From: Humulus lupulus
Taxonomy: Eukaryota > Streptophyta > Magnoliopsida > Rosales > Cannabaceae
Direction: 5' to 3'
Length of the DNA stretch: 64,000 nt
NCBI RefSeq assembly: GCF_963169125.1
Contig: NC_084801.1
Coordinates: forward strand, 74,651,696-74,715,695
The notes beneath the pieces are model-generated. The model did not search any database. It worked only from the letters and a program-made list of their open reading frames with translations, and had not been told where the DNA came from. A program made the translations under genes and the position numbers. This document shows, in pieces, positions 10,965 through 22,100 of the stretch; positions within the stretch are counted from its first letter, which is position 1; each line of letters begins with the position of its first letter.

Positions 10965-12366
10965 TATAACGCCATGGGTAGCCAAGGCCGTTACACTATG
11001 TGTTTTGTAAAGGTGCAAGACTTGCTAATCAAGTCATTTAGCTAGAAATGTGTTACTGAAGCTATAATTAAACTAAGGTTAAAAGATTTTGGTCATAAAA
11101 GATAAATTTCATTGAAATAAACATTTGATACATGGGATCCCAAAAGAAATAGAGTTTAAGGAAAGTTTACAAAATTCCAGGAAATATACAACTACTGGCC
11201 ACTCTAAGGGCAAAATAGACATTTTAGGTTCTCTTGTCCCTGCACCAATCCTCAGCCGTGGCCACTGATCAGCTGAATATGAACATTCAGGCCAGGGCTC
11301 TCCAATTCAGGACTGGTCCACCTTCCCCTTACCTTTACCTGCACCACGTAGCACCCGTGAGCCAAGGCCCAGCAAGAAAACTATAATGCATAGCATAAGC
11401 AATAACCAACAGACAGATGATTCACAAATCATCAATCAGATATACAACAGGTCATATTGCTCACATAAACAATAATACCAACCTATAAGCCAATAATCAA
11501 TTATTTAGATAACAAACTCGTCACAATCATCAGTTTAAACAACAATAAACACATCACACCAAAATATAGGGTCGATGCCTTTAGGCCGCACCCTCTTATC
11601 ATTCCATTAACTCCCGCTCGCTTAGGTCAAGCTCAGCGATTATGTTTTTATACTCTGCTACCAGTGGCCGAGCCGTGCCCTATGCACAAATATTGATTTT
11701 GGCACTCTTAGGCCGTTTATCACATGTCCCCCTGGCATAATACCATCTCATGACATCACATAAAAATATAGGCAACTCTTAGTCCCAACATAATCACATA
11801 ACCAGGTGCAGTTTCTTAACTTTGATTCCGAGAGCTTTAATTAATTGAAATGATCCTTGAGCATGATCCCGTCCGAGCCCTAGCGTACACCTAGTCACAA
11901 ACATAACATAGAACCCTCATTAACATTCAATCCCGTAACCTAACCTCAGGACCAATCCCGAGCCCTCGGGAAGCCGTAATTCCAAAAATTGGGGTGGTGG
12001 AATCAAACCTCGAGCCCCTGGGAAAAAACCCTAAGAAAACACCAAAAAATCAATTTCTGAAGGCAGGGTAGCGCTACAGCGCCACAAGGTGGGGGCTACA
12101 GCGCTACAGACAGAGACAAAATCCCCCAGAAAAGCCAAGCCTAGCGCCGTAGCGCCCTAAAGCTAGTGCTATAGCACTACTAAGAGCACCAGCAACACCC
12201 TGAGTTTTTTCTTACGAATTTCCTCGAGCCAAAACTCCATAATCATCCCCCCCCCCCCCCCCCCCCAAGACCTCAACCAAACTTCAAATTAAGCCTACCA
12301 TCCACTACATCTCATCCCACATGGCCTAACAACACATAACTTGGCCACATGCACCATCAAACACAT
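10965..12366 (-). repeat. 5' LTR of E1, 3' half (split by E2)
   Basis: This is the U5-proximal part of the E1 5' LTR. It ends TATA on the minus strand, where the 3' LTR has TACA, so the terminal CA is mutated. A palindrome cluster lies at 12066-12180 (GCGCTACAGCGCC-type) and a run of about 20 C at 12247-12266. The GT motif at 11337 is kept; the one near 11815 is changed. Bases 12362-12366 (CACAT) are the E2 target duplication. The rest of this LTR is at 39516-40582. Confidence 0.9.
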
Positions 12367-13107
12367 TGTATGCCCTGATTTTCCCACGGGCTGATTAGAA
12401 AGCTAAGCTGCGGCCTAATCATGATTATCTCGTGGACATCCCCAAGACCAGAGCTTCGGTCATAAGGTTGTACCTCCTTAGCTCGAGGAAACCCAAGGGT
12501 TTGCCAAGATTGCCCAAGACATGAGCCTGGACTCTGAAGGCTGAAGGCCGGAGCCTGGACTTTGAAGGCCAAGATTGCCAAGATTGTAAAGTCAACACAC
12601 GCAAGGTAAACGTTCATATATCAGACATCACGTGTCTGATATGCCCCTGACTTCTCGGACACGCAGCAGGAACATGCGTATTCAGACACCCACGACTGGG
12701 TTGGGCCGTGCGGCCCATTATCTCCTTACCTATCGATTTGACCACACTTATGTGTCAGGTTTATGAATTAATCATGAATGTCACAGAGTTGATATGATAG
12801 GTAAGAAGGTCACGGGATGACCTTCTTACCAACTCCCAGGTGCCTTCTCCTATAAATATGGAGACCCTAAGAGTTGATAGGGGTTGGATTATCTCTTGTA
12901 AGAAATATCCTGTAATCATTTACCCAGAATAGAGCAATAATATTGACTAGTGGAGTAGAAGGATTTTAACCTTTGAACCACTTAAAAACCGTGTCTTGAG
13001 TCACCTTTCCATTTCCTAAGATCATATATCTGTTTCGGTTCATTATTAGCACTAATCCCTTTCTCTTCCTTTCTTAAATTACCTGTTGGCGAAGAACCGC
13101 GTCAACA
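12367..13107 (+). repeat. 5' LTR of E2
   Basis: It runs from TGTATGCCCTG to GCGTCAACA over 741 bp. It carries a perfect 25-bp inverted repeat at 12618-12642 (ATATCAGACA, TCACG, TGTCTGATAT) that contains a CACGTG G-box, and TATAAATA at 12851. Around 12540-12590 a short repeated block (GCCTGGACT...GAAGGC) stands where the 3' LTR has a different, longer segment. Confidence 0.92.
12851..12858 (+). promoter_or_regulatory. TATA box in E2 5' LTR
   Basis: TATAAATA inside CTCCTATAAATATGGAGACC. The same motif is at 39254 and, on the minus strand, at 18397-18404 and 32673-32680 in the E3 LTRs, so it is a family-wide promoter element. Gag transcription would start shortly downstream. Confidence 0.65.
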
Positions 13108-13110
13108 GTT

Positions 13111-13130
13111 TGATGCTTTCATTGAGAGCA
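13111..13130 (+). promoter_or_regulatory. Candidate primer binding site of E2
   Basis: The sequence after the LTR is TGATGCTTTCATTGAGAGCA. The matching E3 site reads TGGTGCTTTCATTGAGAG on the minus strand, starting with the TGG expected of a site paired to tRNA CCA. I cannot assign the tRNA. The E2 copy has TGA in place of TGG. Confidence 0.45.
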
Positions 13131-13163
13131 CGTCCAATTCACTGCTGTCGCAAACATCCAACT

Positions 13164-14663
13164 ATGGTGACAACTCGATCTAGGCATGGTAATGAGGCAG
13201 AGCAACATGATGGGCAGGAGGCTCATCATACTGCCACCCCTGGTGAACAAGTTCCTGAAGTCCAGTAGCGGCCAGGAAAACAGCCGCGCGGGCCAAGACT
13301 ACACCGGAAGTTCGGCGCCTCGGCCGCCTAACCCGAACCCATGTTATTACATTACAGTGGAAATGGAGAATGCTCAGCTGAGGAGCCAGCTAGCAATAGC
13401 TAGTCAGCAGATCAAGGATGTGCTGGCCCGACTACCCCCTCTCACAACCGACGTTAACGTCAGAGAGAGGCAAGGCGAGGCTTCTAAGTCTCGCTGGGGT
13501 AATCGGTCCAGGCGTAGCCATTCAGACAGACTTCCGACGCCCAACTTCACCCCTTCATCACACCATCGAGAGGCAGACTTCAGAGGAATGCCTAGAGCCG
13601 AACAACAGCAACACAGCCGTTCGGTCAGAACGTTGACTACTAGCTCCCAACCATCCTCGAGCGCACCCAGGAGAGCTCGAGGAAATTCCCGAAGGAGATC
13701 TGGGGAAGGCTCACAGCATCAGCCCGTCCCCAACAACCGTCCTACGCCTCGTCCAGATCGCCAGGCGCGGGACCAGCGGGTTGGCAGGGCCGAAAGGCCC
13801 CCACCGAATCTAATCCGACCTGACGGAACCAGGATCGCCTCTCCAGTCAGGCATCCTCCGTCTCCGATCAGGTATCCGTCTCTTCCTCGACCCGTTTGAG
13901 ATATTCCTGCCTACGGAAATAGAAGGAGAGATCCGCCATCAGCTGGACCTTCCCGGCGTAGCAGGGCGCCAGGGGAAAGCTCAGGTCCTCACCACCAAAG
14001 GCGGACTCCAAGCCTATCTAGCAGGAGCCACTGGACCGGCAGTCACCGGAGTGATTTCTCGGGGGGAGACCTGCGCCAGCATTTGAGTTCGGCGCAAAGT
14101 CCTCGAGTCACCCAAGGAGGCGACCTTCGAGATCGCCTCAACTCCCATAGAGGGGAGCAGGTGGGAGGAGATAGCCACGCTCGCTCAGGGGGGGCCCTGT
14201 CCGAGGTACGTAACGGAGGGAATGCCTCAAATAACCTATCTCAAGATAGGAGGGGCAATAACCCACCGAATATGTACAATGGATCCGGAGCTATTGAATA
14301 GCCCCGGAATAACCAAGGACACCAGGACCAAACCCTCGAATGCCTAACTCAGATGGAGGAGCTGATGAGGAAGCTCCTGACGGAGAAAGAAAAAGATGAG
14401 TACGATTCAGGGGACGAGATGGAACTCTTCGCCCCCAGTATAGCAGCAACGGCGTACCCATCTAGTTTTCGTATGCCTCACTTGTCAAAGTTCAATTTGG
14501 ACGGAGACCCATCGGACCATCTAGGGATGTTCAACGCCCTCATGATGGCCCATAACATTGGCCCCGAGCTGAGATGTTTAATCTTCCCTTCCACACTGAC
14601 TGGACCTGCCAGGCAGTGGTTCAAGCAAGGTAAAAAGCAGTCAATCAGCTCCTGGAAGACTTT
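13164..14663 (+). pseudogene. E2 gag, N-terminal part
   Basis: Gag starts at the ATG at 13164 (MVTTRSRHGN), the same start as in E3. The first part is polar, rich in Ser, Arg and Pro, with a heptad-like segment VEMENAQLRSQL near 13350-13440. The capsid-like region (FAPSIAATAYPS, SDHLGMFNALMM, TGPARQWFKQ) begins near 14420. A TAG at 13266-13268 and a 1-bp insertion near 13290 break the start. Further stops are TGA at 13897-13899 (from CGA) and TAG at 14299-14301 (from CAG). S2 interrupts the SSWKTF motif at 14664, and the gene resumes at 16932. Confidence 0.85.
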
Positions 14664-16926
14664 TGTAACACCCTACTTCCTTAGAGCCGTTACCAAGTGA
14701 GTTTAAAAACGTGCTTTCATCTCGCTAATCGAGGTTTTAGATCAAACAGTGTAATTAAGCTATAAACAAAGAGAAAACCTTAAAAATATTAAATTCCATA
14801 GAGAATCGTAAAAGGTTTACACCTGGGATCCCAAAATACAGTTTAGAAATGTTTACAACATATTAATTAAACTAAGTTGACTAGACGACAAAATCAGAGT
14901 TTATCTACAAGCATCTTCCAAAAACCTCTGGCCGTGGCGGCCAGGCTGGCCGAACATGTACACGCCACCTCACGCCTGCTGTACTCATGGTTGGTTGATC
15001 ACCTATGTACCCTTTACCTGCACCACAGAGCATCTGTGAGCCGAAGCCCAGCAAGAGAACCCACAAGCAGATAACATATGCATCACATATATCGAACATA
15101 TAAACATGCCACCAATGGCTAAACACGTACGGCCTAGCCATCCCAGGCATTTACCAAGCCCTGGGTCTGCGGACCATGCCGTGAGGATATCCCAGGTATC
15201 CTTCTGGGGACTCGCCCTGGCAACTCGCACTTCACGTGCATAGCGCTGCTTCCGGCCCCTTTGCTGTTCTCGGCCTTGCACTCATTGTGCCCAACACCGT
15301 TCTCGGCCCTTCGCCGTTCTCGGTCTACAGCGTTCCCGGCCCAAGCCGACCATTCACATCATAATTCACAAAGCATAACAAGCATACATAGTGTTCTAAC
15401 ATAATCAGATAAAGGGCTACGCCCCACAGTTCTAACAAATTGGGCTCGACCCTGCATATTAATCCATTCAATCACACTGGGCTCAGCCCTGCATATCAGT
15501 TCATTCAAACACATTGGGCTCAGCCCTGCACACAAGATCTATGGGAACAAGGGTTCTCTTACCTGAGTTCCGAGCTTTCCGAGAACCGATGTCCCGAGCA
15601 CAGTCCTCAAACTGGAGCCTCGTCGAAATCCCTAGTCACAACACATCACCAATATTCAGTCATCAAGTTCTAATCCAATGAATAACCTCAAACCATAACC
15701 CTAACCTCCGGGACCTTGAATTCTACCAATTTGAATGATAAAATCCATCCTGAGCCTTACCCTTTAAGTTCCCAAGTAAAAAATATCATTAAAATCCTCA
15801 CTGACACTAAGGGCCGCGACCCCTCCCACTAGAGCCGCGGCTAGCCTCAAAACAGAGGCTAGCTCTCCACTGACCACAACGCGGGCTGCGGCGCGCCCTA
15901 CAAGCGCCGCGGTGCGCTCAAATTCCCTCAGCCTCCCATGGCTGCACGCGCATGCGGGCCGCGCCACACCCCTCCTAGGGCCGCGGCGCTCCCCGCTGAA
16001 CCCAGAATTCTTCATCAATTTCCTCCCTTTTCTTCAAGCTAACCCCAACAAAACTCACCTATCTAACCCAGATATTAAACACATACTTCTGCCCAGCAAT
16101 AACTCAGTAGCAACATCATAATCCATCAAAGTCTACTACAAGAACCCAACTAAAATACTCAAGAACACATCAAACTTAACTAGCATGCACTCCTACAAAC
16201 CAACAGCAAACTAAAGCATAAACCTATAATTAAAACTTACCCTCTTGCTGAACTCAATCCTTGATGTTGATCCTCATTTCCCCAAGCTTCAAGCTCCTGA
16301 GTTTCCTCAGCCCAAATCCTTGCTTAAGTTAGCTTTCTCCAAGTTTCCCTTGAGTTGTTCCTTAGAGAGTGAAAGAGAGAGGTGAAAATAGTGAGAGATT
16401 CTATCCTTAGCTGAAACTAGAGGTATAAGTCAGTTTCCCAAGGCTTCCAATTAATTCCCCCATTTTGTTTTATTTAACTTAAATCTAAAGGGTTACCTCA
16501 AGGCTCGGGGTACCAAATGGTAAAATGGTAAAATTCCCAAATATACCCACCTAGACATTCTATCCTCGAATATATCTCCAAATATTTATTTTCATGTCCC
16601 AATAATCCCATAACACACCTAGTACCCAAATTACCCCTCGACTCGCCCCAAGTCGGAATCTCAACCCCGTTGTCACCCTCTGGCTAACCGCTCCCCAGGA
16701 CTGCCTCGGACCGTGCTGCACAGACATTTCACATATTTAACATATATCATATTCACGCCCCTAATACCCAGTCGGGGCCCACATGCACATTTAATTCACC
16801 AAACATGCACTATCATATATTCACATTAATCCACCCATAACACATTAAAGCATAATAAATCACTTATTGCCCTCCAGGCACACTAATCAAGGCCTTAAGC
16901 CCGATTAGCAAATTCGGGTCGTTACA
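14664..16926 (-). repeat. S2: solo LTR in E2 gag
   Basis: This 2,263-bp LTR reads TGTAACGACC to GGGTGTTACA on the minus strand. It has an exact target duplication ACTTT (14659-14663 and 16927-16931) and no internal sequence, so it is a solo LTR left by LTR-LTR recombination. Modules: GT motifs at 16239, 15561 and 15016, palindrome cluster at 15811-15995 (GCCGCGGCGC and GGGCCGCG types), CCGTTCTCGG array 15262-15345, GGGATCCC at 14824. It belongs to the same subfamily as S5. Confidence 0.95.
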
Positions 16927-16931
16927 ACTTT

Positions 16932-18148
16932 CTCGGCAGATTTCAAAAGGGCATTCCGAGTCTCCCAGGCCGCCCGCGTTCAGGCCGACTCCCTGGCTAA
17001 CGTAAGGCAGCAGCCCGGTGAGACTCTGAAGGCCTACCTGAGCAGACTTGCGAACGTCGCTGCTCGAGCTAGAGATGCGGATGATAGCTCCAACCTCATG
17101 GCCATGAGAACTGGAATCCTCGTTGGAGGAGATCTCTGGAAGGATATACAAAGGAAGGGAGTCAGCTCGATTAACGAATTCCTTAACAGGGCCCAAGAAT
17201 GGATTAACTTGGAGGAGGCCGAAGCCTCAGCAGCGGGAACCAGCCAGGCCCCTGAACAGACCGATGGAGTGGGGACGGAGGTCGTGGCAGCGACCCAGAA
17301 CGTCACACAGAACAACCAGCTCGGAGGAGGTAAAAGAAAGGGGAATGGTGAAGGCAGCCAACACGGTCAAAATAAGAATAAGTCCATAGACAAGTTTAAG
17401 CCCGTCTTCGCGACTTATACCAAGCTCACCCAGTCTAGGGAGAATATCTTCCTAGCCAACTCTACTCGAGTCCCCTGGAAGAGGCCGGAGGCATTAAAGA
17501 ACCACAAGGGGAAGAGAGACGCTTCCAAGTTTTGCCATTTTCATAACGATGTTGGCCACAATACCGACTATTGTAGACATCTAAAGGATGAGATCGAGAA
17601 TCTCATTCGAGCCAGCCCCTTGGCACAATACGCACGGAACAGGGTTCCAGCAAGTCGACCTGCCCCTGAAGTCCTGCCCAGTCAGCCTGGGTCTCGGGTA
17701 GACCAGGATGTACCTCCTCCTGTGGTAGGAGGAGAGATATCCACCATCTCTGGGGGTCTGCACATGGCCAACACGAGCAGAGGCGCCCAGCAGAGATACG
17801 TGAATGAACTGAAGGCTCATAACGGAGTGGAGTTCGTCTCGGAACAGTGTCAGTCAAAGCTGCAGCGATTGGAGAGGCAACCAATCATTTTTACGGAGGA
17901 AGATGCGGGCCATGTCAAGTTCCCTCACAATGATCCTCTGGTCATAGTAGTCCAGCTCGCCAATCGGAGAGTGAGGAGGGTACTGATAGACAACGGGAGT
18001 TCGGTGAACATCCTATTCCGATCCACCTTAGAGAAGATGGGTTTGACTGTCGCCGAGTTGAAGGCAACCTCCATGATGTTGTATGGTTTTTCGGGAGAAG
18101 GATCAGCAGCGATAGGGACGATCGAGCTGGTGATCACCCTAGGTGAAG
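16932..18148 (+). pseudogene. E2 gag C-terminal part and protease start
   Basis: This frame is open from S2 to E3. It completes the capsid (FKRAFRVSQAARVQADSL, VGGDLWKDIQRKGVSS, FLNRAQEWINLEE). It then has a Cys/His cluster, KFCHFHNDVGHNTDYCRHLK, which is a CX2HX9-10C-type arrangement rather than the usual CCHC knuckle. The protease starts with VLIDNGSSVN near 17978-18007; DNG replaces the common DTG or DSG, as in other Tat elements. E3 inserted after LVITLGE, and the coding sequence resumes at 33187. Confidence 0.88.
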
Positions 18149-18904
18149 TGTTGACGCGGTTCTTCGCCAACAGGTAATTAAGAAATGAAGAGAAAGTGAT
18201 TTGTGCTAAATGTGAACCGAAACAGATATAAAATCTTAGAAAAGGAAAGAGGTGACACAAGACACGTTTTTGAGTGGTTCAAAGGTTAAAATCCTTCTAC
18301 TCCACTAGTTAGTAGTATTGCTCTATACTGGATATTTGATTACAGGGCCTTTTTTACAATAGAGAATCCAACCCTTATTAAGTCCCAGGGTCTCCATATT
18401 TATAGGAGAAGGCACCTGGGAGTTGGTAAGAAGGTCATCCCGTGACCCTCTTATCTATCACATCAACTCTGTGACATTCATGATTAATTCCTAAACCTGA
18501 CACATTAGTATGGTCAAATCGATAGGTAAGGAGATAATGGGCCGCACGGCCCAACCCAGTCGTGGGTGTCTGAATACACACGTTCCTATTGCGTGTCCGA
18601 GAAGTCAGGGGCATATCAGACACGTGATGTCTGATATATGCACGTTTACCTTGCGTGTGTTGACTTTACAAAGGGTCATAGCCTTCATACCCAGTTCGTA
18701 CGCGAGCTGGATACTTAACTTGACCATAGGCCTTCAGAATCCGGGGTCAAATCTTGTGCAATCTTGGTGAACCCTTGAGTTTCCTTGAGCTAAGTAGGTA
18801 CGACCTAATGACAGAAGCTCTGGTCTGCGGGACGTCCACGAGATAACTATGATTAGGCCGCAGTTCGGCTCGCTAATCAACCCGTGGGAAAAATAGGGCG
18901 TACA
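18149..18904 (-). repeat. 3' LTR of E3
   Basis: The plus strand reads TGTTGACGCGG to GGGCGTACA, 756 bp. It carries the inverted repeat with a G-box at 18613-18637 and TATAAATA on the minus strand at 18397-18404. A polypurine tract adjoins its right end. Confidence 0.93.
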
Positions 18905-18921
18905 TCTGCCCCCCAAGCCCC
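18905..18921 (-). promoter_or_regulatory. Polypurine tract of E3
   Basis: The minus strand reads GGGGCTTGGGGGGCAGA directly before the TGTACGCCC of the 3' LTR. E2 has the related AGGGGCTTGGGGGCAAA at 38736-38752. Confidence 0.85.
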
Positions 18922-19167
18922 TGCTCGTGGTATGCCACGTCGGGTAAGACTGCAGTAGGGGTTTTTAGGCTTCCCCATGAACTCTTCATATTCCACCTCT
19001 TACGCAGGCACCTGATACGTGGAACATCGTGGTTGGTGACGGTACGCCTTACGAGAACCGCATTTAATGGCCTAGCCTATGCTCAGCCGTCGTTTCGTAT
19101 TTCAAGTGGAGGGCCTCGGATCCCTCATCAGGGCCATCCAACGGCCCTCTACTCGTGACCCTTCACG

Positions 19168-19191
19168 TATATAAAAAGGGGTGGCCACCCC
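19168..19191 (+). promoter_or_regulatory. Core promoter of the E3 antisense gene
   Basis: TATATAAAA lies at 19168-19176, followed at once by the perfect 14-bp palindrome GGGGTGGCCACCCC at 19178-19191. The E2 copy keeps both on the minus strand (38481-38490 and about 38469-38482). The site is 264 bases from the LTR edge and points away from it, antisense to gag-pol. Confidence 0.65.
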
Positions 19192-19199
19192 ACACACGG

Positions 19200-22100
19200 G
19201 CCACCCTTTCATTTGAAATTTTTCCGAATCACTTCTTCTTCTCTCTTCATCTCAGACGAAAAAACCCTCTTCTCTGTGACTGCTACAGTCAGCGTTCAAG
19301 TGGCTCAGACGTCAGGATTTCTTCAAAGCTTTGGAAGCCGGTACTCCGACGAAGCTTTCACCCAGGCAATACCTTCATCCACCTCTCAGTTAAACACTGT
19401 AAGTTCCCTGACCATGTCTGCTTTGGAAATATATTTCACTGTAGCTTAGGTAAATATTTTACTGTAGCCGCATGCATGGTTTTACTGGGTTTTTTTCGAT
19501 ATGAAGGGTGAAAGCCCCTTTTTAGGCTAGGGTATCTTTGCTGTAGGGAATCATTTAAGAGTATGGTTTACAGGATGCTTTTTCTGGGGAAAATTTCTGG
19601 GTAGGAGTTTTGGAACTTTTGGGGGCAAAACCAGGTAGCTTAGGGAACACGCTTCACATACGGTTTTGCATTTTTTGCCTACTGAAACTTTCCCCCCAAG
19701 GCAAATTCTATCCTGACCCTCCTGACACACGAATTCTGAGTAATCGGGGATCTGTTGGGAGCACAGGCGCGTGTTCATCGAACCGCGTGGTCCCACTCTC
19801 CACGGGCTAGGCTTACCTCAGCTCGTGCAAATAACATTTGTTTTTTCCTCACGCTTGGGTCGCCTTTTCTGAAATGTTTTCTTTTGTTTGTTAGGCGACC
19901 AGATGGCACCGAAAAGGAACGCTCCCAAGAAGACTGTCGGCAGCTCGTCCTCACAGCAGGACAAAGGAAAGGCGGTGATGCCGGACTCCCCAATCCCCAA
20001 CTTTGGGCCGGCGGTGGAGCAGGAGGTCGAGGTCGCCCCCGACGCCTTCTTTGAGGCGGAGAGGATCGTCTCAAAGGTTACCGACCAAACGAAGATCAAA
20101 AAATTCTTTCTCTCCCACAACATCGCCCTGGGGAGAGCATCTGTGGTGGCCTGACCTGCCGTAGAGGGCGAGCGGATCTGTGCGCCGCTCGACGAGTCGT
20201 TCGCGGCCTGGAGTGGCGAACATTTTTAGGCGGAGGCCTTCCTCCCGCTGGATCAGTATTTTGCTGATTTCCTTAATTACGTGGGGTTGGCACCATTTCA
20301 ACTCCCCCCCAACTCCTATCGCTTGCTGGCGGGGTTGAAATACTTGTTTCAGAAGCATGAGTGGGAGGTCCCCACTCCTGCGGACATCTTATACTTTTTC
20401 TGCCTCAAGGCCAGCCCGGACCAGCGGGGGCGAGGCGACGGGTTTTACTATTTAACCCGATTTCCCAATACGGCTGTGGTCATCGAGCTGCCCAGCCACC
20501 TCAATGACTTCAAGGACCAGTTCTTCATGTTGACGGGGTTCAGAAGTGTTTGTTTTTGTTTTATCCTTAGCTCGGAAGTTAAGTGTCACTTTTCCTCCTC
20601 CCATATCCTTTTCAGACTTAGACCAATCATGCAGCCATCTTCGCGAGGACAGAGAAATCTGTGACCCTCGGGGCCCCATATGAGACACTGGCGGGCTTGC
20701 CCCCCAGTGAGAAAGATTATCGCGCCCTCGTAATGGACGAGACGATGGTGGCCTGCAAGCTGATTTTCCCAAATCAGACTTTGAACCTCAGGAGGCCCTG
20801 GGGGCTTCCCCCAGCTCGCAACACCAGACCCATCATCGTGGAGGAGGTCGCGGAAGACAAGGATGAGGAGGACGAGGGCGACGAAGTTTCCCTCGTGAAG
20901 AATAGGAAGCGGACCTTGGAGATCGTCCTGGGGACGGGCGAGGAGAGGATCCAATCTGGAGCAGCCGCGGGTCCTTTTGGCCAAGGTAACCCTTACATGT
21001 TTAGGAGTCTAGATAAGGCCACAGTAGACCCCTGGCTGGCTAGGTTCAATCCTAGGCAGCTCGTCAATCATCACCGAAGCGATCCGGACCTGAACACAAC
21101 CCTGCTCCATTGTGTTGACCAGTTTGTGCTGGACTATCAAGATAGCCAGCCTAGGGGTACCATAGTAGTAGATAACACCCTAGCCTTTAGGTCGATCCTA
21201 TTCGACGAGTATGGGACCAACCTTCGTACATGGCCCTCACTCCGGAGGGGCGTCGCAGCTCTGGGGATTAGGCAATATGTAGAGAAATTTAGCCCTGAGT
21301 CAGACTCAGACCCAGAACTTGCGCCAGATCGGGAAGTAATTGTAATGCCCTACTTCCTTAGAGCCGTTACCAAGTGAGTTTTAAGACATAACAGGGTGCA
21401 ATGAACTTGCTAACCGAGGTTTTGAAACAAAAGTGTGACTAATTAAAATTTAAGGCTGTAATCTTTGAAAATGCGTCGTTTTATTTAAAACTTCTAGTAT
21501 TAAACATTTGGGATCCCAAAATAAGGTTTGAAAACTATTTACATCTTGAAATAAGTTTACAGTTGATAAATCATAAAAATCATAGATTATTACAGCCATT
21601 TTCGAATAAACCCCCAACCAAAGCAGTCGGGCAGGCCAAACATGTACGCGTCGCTTCACGCTCTCCGTACTCATGGTCGGTTGACTCAGCCATTGCCCTT
21701 ACCTGCAACACAGAGCACCCGTGAGCCGAAGCCCAGCAAGAAAACTAAAGCAGAACGTAACATATGTATTTATACAATTTATCATAACAGATAATCCACA
21801 TATATATAAGTCAACCATTAGACTAAGCAAACACGGCCATGCCGCCCCAGAAGCCTTACCAAAGCCTGGGGTTTCGGTCCTCACCGTAGGGATACCACAT
21901 GTATCCCCCGGGCCCTGCCCTGACTATAAGCATCCCATGTGCTAAGTGTTACTTCCGGCCCTGCTGCCATACCCGGCCTACGCCGCACTCGGCCCTTGCC
22001 GTTCATTTCATTACAAACATATATAGCATAAATCAAGCAACATTCAAACATATGCCAATTTATTTAAATCTACACCCTAACATGTGATGAAATATAGGGT

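Noticed and set aside
13418..13636. Alternative frame inside E2 gag
   Set aside because: The main gag frame is supported by homology with E3; this frame is an overlap.
14664..16926. S2 considered as a full element or a host gene
   Set aside because: It has LTR ends, exact flanking duplication and no internal coding region.
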